Positions 8,401-15,940 of a stretch of DNA of 18,973 nt are shown here, in pieces; position 1 is the stretch's first letter; the number at the start of each line of letters is the position of its first letter. Source of the stretch: Podochytrium sp. JEL0797 (Eukaryota > Chytridiomycota > Chytridiomycetes > Chytridiales > Chytriomycetaceae). Under the pieces are notes generated by a model, which did no database searches, was not told where the DNA came from, and saw nothing but the letters and a program-made list of their open reading frames with translations. Location: contig JADGJG010000469.1 in NCBI GenBank assembly GCA_027596195.1, positions 1-18,973 on the forward strand, written 5' to 3'. A program made the translations under genes and the position numbers.

Positions 8401-10713
8401 CGTCTTCGAGTAGGGATTCGAGAAGGTGGGAGGAGAAGGAGATTGAAGGTATTGTTTTCTCCCAAAATTCACGCGATTGAAAACATTCTCACTCCCTGTT
8501 CTTGTTTTGCAGCTCTTCGCAAGGCGCGCGATGTTCTCGTCAACGACATTCAAGAGATTGGCAAGGCGCGACGCAAGCTCGCGAACGATGAGCAAATCAA
8601 GTCTGAGATTGCTTCCTCCGAGAGTCGGTTGAATGTCGCGTTGGACAGCTTGGTGAGTTGATTTAGTGATTTGGATTGTGTGTGGGGGATTCTCAACGTA
8701 TTTTTTGCTGTGACCAGAATACAACGAAACGGAAGCACGTGTCTGTCCAAAAAGAACTCGAACACACGCGAACTGAAATCGCGTCCCTCGAACCAACCCT
8801 TGCGAAACTCACGCAAGAACTGACGCGCAAAACGCGCGAAGTGATGGCCCTCGAGACGAAAATCTTTGCCGTCGAGGACAACCTGTTTGCCGCGTTTTGC
8901 GCCCAATTCGGGGTCAGCAACATTCGCGAGTTTGACGAAGGACAGGGCACGCTTGATCGCGAGTTGAATGAGAAGCGGTTGGCGTTTGAGACAAACAAGG
9001 CGCAGTTTTTGAATCAGTTGAGTTGTCTTTGTGTTTTTGTATGGGGATGGTGCGTGCTGATTCCCGAACAAAACAAAACAGAATCACGTTCGAAAAGAAC
9101 CAAGTGATTGAAATCGAGGCGCGCATCGCCAAGCTCAAATCGACGATTGCGATCCAAACGAAAGAGCACGACGCGAACGTGGCAACGAGTCAATCGCATC
9201 GTCGCGAAATGGAATCGCTCAACAAGAAGCTCGACGCGGTCAAGGCTGCGTTGGCGGGCACGGTTGCGCGGTTTGAGGAGAAGCGAAAGGAGGTGGAGGC
9301 GGCCAAGAAGGCGATGGGGGCGTTGCAGAAGGAGATGGAGGGGTATTTGAAGGTGGTGAACACCAAGGTGAGTGCGGGGTGTGGGGGGGCCTGGGTGATG
9401 TGTGGCTGAAGTGTTCTTTTTTTTGCAGCGATCCCAAGTCGAGCGCATGAATGCCGAGCGTCTGTCCATTTATCGAAAGTGTAAATTGGAGGAGATTGAT
9501 ATTCCGTTGCTGCGTGGCTCGTTGAATGAGATTTCGCTCGATGATATGGACGTGAGTGGTTTTTCATTTGTTGGGGTTGCGCACTCTGCGACGATGTATT
9601 TACGCATTTTTTCTATAGCAAATGCCTAGTGCCGACGCAATGGAGGTGGACGGAGACTCGCAGCAGGAATCTCCAGAAGCCAAATCGGCGGCGCTGCTTG
9701 GCTCGTTGACGCTTGATTTCTCGATCCTCAAGAAGGAGCAGAAGCGGGTGAGTATTTTGTTGCTAATGCGTGCGCGATCTTTGCATGAAGCTAAACGAAT
9801 GGCTGGGATAGAACGGTTCGGATGAGGCCGAAATCGAGTTTCAGGAATCCATCAAGACGCTGTCGATTGAGATTGAAAAGATGGCACCCAACATGAGGGC
9901 AAGCGAGAAGTGAGTACTATTTTTTGCTTTGAATGGTTTGGTGTGAGTGCTGATTCCCGAATCTCTCCCTTCCGTCAGGTTCGATGACGTCGAAGCCAAG
10001 CTGCGCACAACAGCCGACGAGTTCGAGACGGCCCGTAAGGAGGCCAAGCAGGCCAAGGATTCGTTCTTGGCCATCAAGCAAGAGAGGTGAGGGCGGGTGT
10101 GCTTGTGCGCATTATTTGACCAATATTCCTGACGACGATGTGTTTTGCTTTCTTTTTTGATGCAGATACCAAAAGTTCCATGGCGCGTTTGAGCACATTT
10201 CGGGCAAGATTGATCAGATTTACAAGGAGCTCACCAAGTCCAAGACGTTCCCGTTGGGAGGAACGGCGTATTTGAGTTTGGAAGACAGCGAGGTGAGAGG
10301 GGTTTTCCCCAATCATCCACGCTTCCATTTCTAACATGCTTTTTTGATAGAACCCTTACTTGGACGGAGTCAAGTTCCACGCCATGCCCCCCATGAAGCG
10401 ATTCAGAGACATGGAGCAACTCTCTGGAGGAGAAAAAACCGTCGCGGCCCTCGCCCTCCTGTTTGCCATCCACAGCTACCGCCCCGCCCCCTTCTTTGTC
10501 CTCGACGAAGTAGACGCCGCGCTCGATAATGCGAACGTGGCCAAAGTTGCGAATTACATCAAATCGCGCGCGAGTGACGAGTTTCAGTTTATTGTGATTA
10601 GTTTAAAGAGCACGTTTTACGAGCGCGCGCAGGCGCTTGTGGGGATTTACAAGGATCAGGAGGAGAATACGTCAAGGTTGTTGACGTTGAGGTTGTCGGC
10701 TTTGGCGGATTGA
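5407..10713 (+). CDS. SMC1: Structural maintenance of chromosomes protein 1 (cohesin)
   Basis: Core cohesin ATPase that pairs with SMC3 to hold sister chromatids together in the nucleus. Exons: 5407-5409, 5573-5678, 5730-5937, 5988-6111, 6171-6407, 6493-6726, 6789-6893, 6961-7027, 7136-7389, 7466-7554, 7632-7768, 7838-7971, 8037-8274, 8341-8448, 8513-8652, 8718-9016, 9082-9367, 9429-9551, 9619-9747, 9812-9909, 9979-10086, 10166-10292, 10351-10713. All phases agree and yield 1238 aa (human SMC1A: 1233). The N-terminus [17 protein letters not shown] is SMC1-type; Walker A GPNGAGKS is at residues 32-39, Q-loop Gln at 147, coiled coil about 165-515, hinge about 520-665 ([17 protein letters not shown]), second coil to about 1080, signature LSGGEK at 1142-1147, Walker B FFVLDE at 1166-1171. 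Motifs such as RNFLVFQ and ITFEKNQV fix the SMC1 class against SMC2-4. Exon edges were set by hand from GT..AG sites and family alignment; intron 16 (donor GTTGAG, 9017) is the least standard. Confidence 0.95.
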
Positions 10714-11149
10714 ATGTGCGTGTTGTGTGTGTGGGGATGGGATGTGTGTGTAATTTATCGCTTTCTTGATTATTTTTGTTTGTTTTTGTTTTTTGCTGAA
10801 ACTGAAAGAGAAGAGTTTTCTAAAAGATTTAGTTATGAAGGGTTGTGTCAAAAGGATGGGATATCTTGGATGGGTGCGACCTACTGCGACTCGACTCGAG
10901 CCAGATGCAACAAGTCTTGCGCCGCTTGGAACTTTATGACTTCCACTTCGTGTATCAAATCATCGACGTGTTGTTTTTTACAAATGCGGAAGAGGCTTTT
11001 TTCGATGATGAGTCCAAATGTTGTCTCGTTTTGTCTGCATTTCTTTTTCCGACTCCGTGGTTTCGCTTCGCACGTATTCCTTTCTTTTGCTTTAATTCCA
11101 ACTTGTAAATAATATTTTTCATTTTGCAATATATTAATACATTTCGAAA
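10714..11149. other. Intergenic: SMC1 3' UTR and next promoter
   Basis: The first 80 bp are TG-rich (TGTGTGTGTAATTTAT), plausible 3'-end processing sequence with no exact AATAAA. The last 50 bp are A/T-rich ahead of the next gene. The middle (about 10850-11050) has higher GC and long open frames on both strands, but none begins with an ATG in a good setting, so I do not call a gene. Confidence 0.5.
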
Positions 11150-12135
11150 ATGTCCTTGTTTGCAGCTTCGATTTCTGGCACACCGCAATCCACGTCCATC
11201 CCCACGGATATGATCGCCTTTGAGCTCAGTACAACGACACTCTACGCCGTCGTGTTTGGATCCGCAGGAGTCTTGCTCGTTTTGATCATCGCGAATGTGA
11301 TTCTTGCCGTTCTCCTTGTTCGCGCAACTCGACGTCTGGCCAATTGCAGTGATTCCGAAACCCTCTCCAGCACACTTCTGGATTCGGAGAGCAAGGTAAC
11401 CTGCTGCTTTATCAAACATTATTGAACTAAACGTTCTTTGGTGACCAGTTCGACTTCACGCCCTTCACAAACACAACCCCCCCGCCGAAGCATCTACCAC
11501 CCCCTTCCCCATCTCCTAAAACGTCCCTTAGAACACTCTCCAAACGAAACCCCATGTCTTTCGCCGACTTGCACAATCCCGCGCAACCAGAACCTTGGAT
11601 GAATCCAGCCATGACGCCTTGCTCCCCCTCGCAGCCTTCCAACACCCCCGCAATCCCTACCTCGGCCACAAGAGTCTCCACTCCAATCCCAGCCACTCTT
11701 CCATTACCGGGCAGACAAGGAAGACGACCGAGCGAGGCTGTCAGTTTCAACCAGACAAGGAGACCCAGTCACGCAGACGGAGCCCGGCGCCCATCACATT
11801 CCTCCTCGGTTCATACACCGTTGAGAAATCAAGAGCATCAAGATTTTGGAGCCTCAGCGAGAAAATTGCAACAGCAACACCTTGCCGAGTACGTTGCCAC
11901 GCGTCGTCCCAGCGAGACGCCGTCCTTCAGTGGACCACACGCGGTACCTCGAGCACCGCTAGCAGGATATGTGAATCCGGAGGAGTTGCGAGTCGAAAAT
12001 GCCCTGGATTTTCGATTGGGGGACCGCGCGAGATGCGATGTGTTTGGTGGGGATCAAGACAAAATTTACGCAACAGGCAGCATTCAGAATCGTCGTGACA
12101 GACATTTGAGCATTTACACGTCTGCAGGAGTATGA
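11150..12135 (+). CDS. Single-pass membrane protein with RRPS-repeat tail, function unknown
   Basis: Exons 11150-11395 and 11449-12135 (phase 0; 53-bp intron with donor GTAACC, branch-like ACTAAAC, acceptor GACCAG) encode 310 aa. Residues 1-30 are Ser/Thr-rich with two acidic and no basic residues. A strong transmembrane helix spans about 31-57 and is followed by Arg (RATRR), so the positive-inside rule predicts an outside N-terminus and cytoplasmic tail with no cleaved signal peptide. The tail is Pro/Ser/Thr-rich and disordered-looking, with four RRPS motifs (174-177, 186-189, 195-198, 234-237), which fit the PKA consensus RRxS. I recognise no domain. The gene lies upstream of, and on the same strand as, the P2C ATPase (239 bp apart), so a regulatory relation is possible. 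The exon structure is well supported; the role is not. Confidence 0.7.
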
Positions 12136-12374
12136 AGGGATGTTCTTTCAAAAAAAATTCGTTTTCCTTTTTTCAAATGCGTGTGACCGTGTGACATTTT
12201 TTTAAATATTTAGGGTAGGGGTGTGCACCCCTGATTTAGGTGGTCCCGATTTTTCTTCGTGGGGGCTGGAACTTGGAAGGAAAATGATACCGCACGCTGA
12301 CAAGATTTGCAAAAAAAAAAGGGGCAAGCCACTGATATCAAAGTTCCTCGACAAATTCTTGCAGCGAAAACACA
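12136..12374 (+). promoter_or_regulatory. Upstream region of the P2C ATPase gene
   Basis: These 239 bp hold the 3' UTR of the membrane-protein gene and the ATPase promoter. There is an A/T stretch at 12195-12212, then an inverted AGGGGTG/CACCCCT pair, an A tract at 12311-12320, and an A/C-rich leader before the ATG. I see no coding sequence. Confidence 0.5.
12217..12232. promoter_or_regulatory. Inverted repeat AGGGGTG-TG-CACCCCT
   Basis: Perfect 7-bp arms (12217-12223 and 12226-12232) flank a 2-bp spacer, about 143 bp before the ATPase ATG. The arms contain opposed AGGGG/CCCCT stress-response cores. The size and symmetry fit a dimeric factor or two closely spaced zinc-finger sites; binding is inferred. 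Confidence 0.35.
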
Positions 12375-15300
12375 ATGAGCACCACCAAAGACGACCGGCT
12401 CCTCAGCCCGAGCGCTTCCACAGCCAACGACCTCGCAGCGCATCGCACGGTAACGATCGACCCCGGTCTCCTTCTTCGCCGCGTCAGCTCCTTCGACGCC
12501 CTACGCAGCGTGACCATGGCCGGTCCCTCGGGCGCAAGCATCCCGGCAAACGCGAACCCCTCCAATGAGATGATTCCTATATTCCGCACAATGTCACTCG
12601 ACATTAAACACGACACAAGCACCCTCAAGGCATCGCGGAGGAATCATGCCCAGGACTTCAAGCTGATTGATCTGCACGCCATCTCCACGGATCAGGTATG
12701 TGATGGATCACGACGCGTCTTCTTGTTTTGATTAATTCGAGCAATCAAATTTTTAACGTCCACAGACCCTCTCAAAACTCAGCGCCATCTCCATTGCCGA
12801 CGGGGGTCTTCCCGACGTGGCGGCCGCTCATCGTCTCAAAATCAACGGCCCCAACGCAATCACTCCCCCTTCGGACAACAAAATCCTCAAGATCCTTGGC
12901 TTCTTTTTTGGCGGCTTCTGCTCCATCATGTGGATCGCAACTATTATCATCTTCATCTCGTACTACCCGCTCCCCCAAATCGACAACCAAACTCCTCAGG
13001 TCTTCAACCTTGCGTTGGTACTTCTTCTTCTCGTGGTCATCTTCCTTCAGGCCGGTTTTTACGCATGGCAAGATTGGAGCTCCAGCTCTGTGATGTCGAA
13101 AATCAATGGTCTGCTAGCTTCAGAAGCTTCCGTCATCAGAAACGGAAAGGCGATCACCATTTCCGCCAAAGAAGTCGTTGTCGGCGATATCATTGAGCTT
13201 AAGCTTGGTTGCAAGGTGCCTGCAGACTGTATAATTCTCGAAGCCTCCTCCGACCTCGCTGTGGATCGCGCCATTCTCACAGGTGAATCTCTTCCCGTCT
13301 CAGCCACCACCAAGTCCACAGACTCGTCGTTCATGGAATCCAAGAACGTTGGCTTCATGGGCACGTTGGTCGTCAACGGTTCCGGAAAGGCTGTCGTTTG
13401 TTTCACGGGCGACAACACGGTCATGGGCCAAATCGCCACTCTTTCCGGCAAGAAGAAGACGGAACGCACCCTACTTCAAGTCGAAATCGACAACTTTGTC
13501 GTGATTGTCGCTGGAATCGCGTTTTTAACCGCTGCCATTTGCATGCTCGTCTGGAAGTTTGTCTTGATGAATCAGGAAAATCCCCAATCCGACATTATCG
13601 GAATGCTCGTGAACGTGTGCGGTATCATTGTTGCATTCGTGCCGGAGGGGTTGCCGATTTGCATGTCCGTTGCTTTGACGTTGATTGCGCGTCGTATGGC
13701 CAAGCAGGTGTGTTTCTCTTGTTTTCTCGTTGTTTGTTGCAACAACGTTGTTAACCTCTCGTTTCTCCCCAGTTTGTCCTTGTCAAGAACCTGACCACTG
13801 TCGAAACGCTCGGAGCTGTATCCATTATCTGCACCGACAAGACCGGCACCCTCACGCAGAATATAATGACCCTCCGTGACACGGGCGTCGGCTATCTTGA
13901 CATCAAGGACGTTTCAGACAAGGCCAAATCGATCTACCACCACATTGCCGCCCAATGCTGCGCGGCCGATTTCGTCGACAACGACTCGGTACTTCTGGAA
14001 GACCGCCAAATGTCTGGTGACGCAACAGACAAGGCAGTTCTCCGGTTCGCTGAAGGTCTCGGCAGTGTGGCGCAGATTCGCGCGTCGTTCCAAAAGATTT
14101 TTGAGATTCCGTTCAACTCGCGCAACAAGTGGATGTTGACGATCCAGCAAGGCAACTCGGAAATATTTGGCGGCGCCAACACGACCATGTTTGTCAAAGG
14201 CGCACCTGACTTTTTGTATCCGCGCATCACGCATGTTCTTAATGCGGATGGATCGACTTCGCCGTTTGATGAGGAAGCCAAGGCCAAGGTCAACACGCTG
14301 CAGATGAAGTGGGCCGGGGAAGGGAAGCGCGTGTTGGCGTTTGTGTTCAAGCCGCTCACGATTGATTTCTCCAAACTTGGTGAGGATTTGGAGAAGGCTG
14401 CGTTGGACAACATGGAAGGTTTGACTCTCGCTGGATTGGGTGCCATTGTGGACCCCCCTCGCCCAGAAACGAAGGGAACGGTTGAAACTTGCAAGCGGGC
14501 ACACATTCGTGTCGCGATGGGTGCGTTTTTCTTTTCCATTCCCTCGCAATCTCTTGCCCCTTTTTTTACCGATTCTAACCACTTGAACTTCTTTCACAGT
14601 TACTGGTGACTTTGCATTAACTGCCGTTTCCATCGCTCGCGAAGTCGCCATTGTCACCGCCAAACAGGTGGACACCGTTACCGAAATGCGCTCTCGCACA
14701 GACCTCCGCAAAATGGAATACCACCTCGCCAAGGATGGCAAACGCGTATATACCCGCATGAGCTATGCCAAAATCGAAGAAGATCACCGCGCCATTGTCA
14801 TCAGCGGAAACGAGATCCCCTCCCTCACGTCCGACGATTGGGACAAAATTTGCTGCTATCAGGAGCTGGTGTTTGGTCGGACGTCTGCCGAGCAAAAGCT
14901 GTTGATTGTCGACGAGTTCAAGTTGCGGGAGGAGGTTGTGGCTGTGACTGGAGACGGTGTCAACGACTCTCCGGCGCTCAAGGCCGCGAGCGTGGGTGTT
15001 GCCATGGGTGGAGGCTCCGAGGTTGCAATGGAGTCTGCATCCATTGTCTTGATTGACAACAACTTCTCGTCCCTCATTGCCGGTATCGAGTCGGGACGTC
15101 TCTGCTTCGACAATATCAAGAAGGTCATCATGTATCTGATCCCATCCGGTTCCTGGGCCGAGCTCTGGCCTGTCCTGTTGTCCATTTTCACTGGCATTCC
15201 AAACCCACTGAATGCTGCCATGTGTCTGGTCATTTGTTGCGTGACGGACGTGTTCCCATCTATGGCTCTGATTTTTGAGTCGGCGGAATCGACTCTCATG

Positions 15301-15888
15301 ACCCGCCCCCCACGCAATCCCAAGAAGGACCGCCTCGTCAACGCACAAATGTTTGCTCACGTGTATTTGTTTATTGGAATGATGCAACTGTGTCTCGCCA
15401 TGACCATGTGGTTCCTGTATTTCTGGCTCGAGGCAGGCGTGAGCATGAGCCACCTGATTGGAATGTACGGCAAAGTCAATGACAACCCCGTCGTCTTTTC
15501 GAACGGTCTGACCTTCACGCAAGACGAGTTCACATACTACGTCAACGGCGGAAACTCGACCTATTTCGTCGCGCTCGTGATCATGCAAGTGTTTGGAAAT
15601 GTCTACGCGTCCCGAACAAGATTCCAGTCTGTGTTGCAGCAAAACCCGTTCTGGGGTCCCAAAAAGAATCACTTCATCCTCTACGCGACGGTTCTGTCTC
15701 TGTCTGTGGCGGCGTTGTTTGTTTACGTTCCCGGCTTGAACCACACCTTCAACACTTCCCCGATTCCCGCAAAGTACTGGTTTATCCCGATCCCATTTGG
15801 ATTTGCGATTATTCTGATGGATGAGTTGCGGAAATTGGGGGTGAGGACGTGGGGTCCGGATTCTGTTATTGCCAAGATTTCTTGGTGA
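12375..15888 (+). CDS. P2C-type (Na,K/H,K-ATPase-like) cation-transporting ATPase, intact copy
   Basis: P-type ATPase using an aspartyl-phosphate cycle to move cations across a membrane, probably the plasma membrane. Exons 12375-12695, 12766-13707, 13773-14520 and 14600-15888 give 1099 aa (animal Na,K-ATPase alpha: about 1020); the excess is a ~100-residue Ser-rich N-terminal extension with RRVSS at 35-39. Class-specific signals are GPNAITPP before TM1, DNTVMGQIATL and the TM4-to-P-domain order. Catalytic motifs: TGES 279-282, PEGLP 400-404, phosphorylated Asp443 in DKTGTLTQN, KGAPD, DPPRPET, TGD 672-674, TGDGVND 787-793. In the membrane part Asp887 matches Na,K-ATPase Asp808, but the position of Asp804 is Cys883 and Asn776 is Gly854, so the ion specificity is uncertain. 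Residue 452 is Ile where Lys or Arg is usual. A shorter tandem copy follows immediately. Cation (Na, K or H) cannot be decided from sequence. Confidence 0.92.
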
Positions 15889-15940
15889 TTTCTCTTTTAT
15901 TCATTTGTATTGAATTGTGTCGCCATAAAATAAATTGCAT
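12908..15940 (+). repeat. Tandem repeat unit A (3033 bp)
   Basis: First unit of a head-to-tail duplication. It runs from within ATPase exon 2 (start of TM1) to six bases past the AATAAA of its 3' UTR. Unit B matches it at a constant offset of 3033 with no indel, across exons, two introns and 3' UTR. Only the single base before the unit (12907, matching 15940) extends the homology leftward. Confidence 0.95.
15929..15934 (+). terminator. Polyadenylation signal AATAAA, intact ATPase gene
   Basis: An exact AATAAA lies about 40 bases after the stop codon. The unit junction follows six bases later, so the cleavage site of the intact gene would fall inside the next unit. The same signal recurs at 18962-18967. 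Confidence 0.55.

Noticed and set aside
11595..12098. Alternative plus-strand frame of 167 codons within the membrane-protein gene
   Set aside because: The overlapping frame joins in phase to the TM-encoding exon through a good intron and contains the regular RRPS repeats; this frame is its +1 shadow.
11150..12135. Na,K-ATPase beta subunit encoded next to the alpha-like gene
   Set aside because: Beta subunits have a cytoplasmic N-terminus and a large outer domain with disulfides; here the topology is reversed and the tail is low-complexity.
13914..15744. Long minus-strand open frames opposite the ATPase (and repeated at 16967-18551)
   Set aside because: They are antisense shadows of conserved P-type ATPase exons, cross intron positions, and show no recognisable domain.
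12375..15888. Assignment as ENA-type (P2D) sodium pump or PMA (P3A) proton pump
   Set aside because: GPNAITPP, TVMGQIATL and the long C-terminal membrane half match P2C Na,K/H,K-ATPases; the P3A and P2D signatures are absent.
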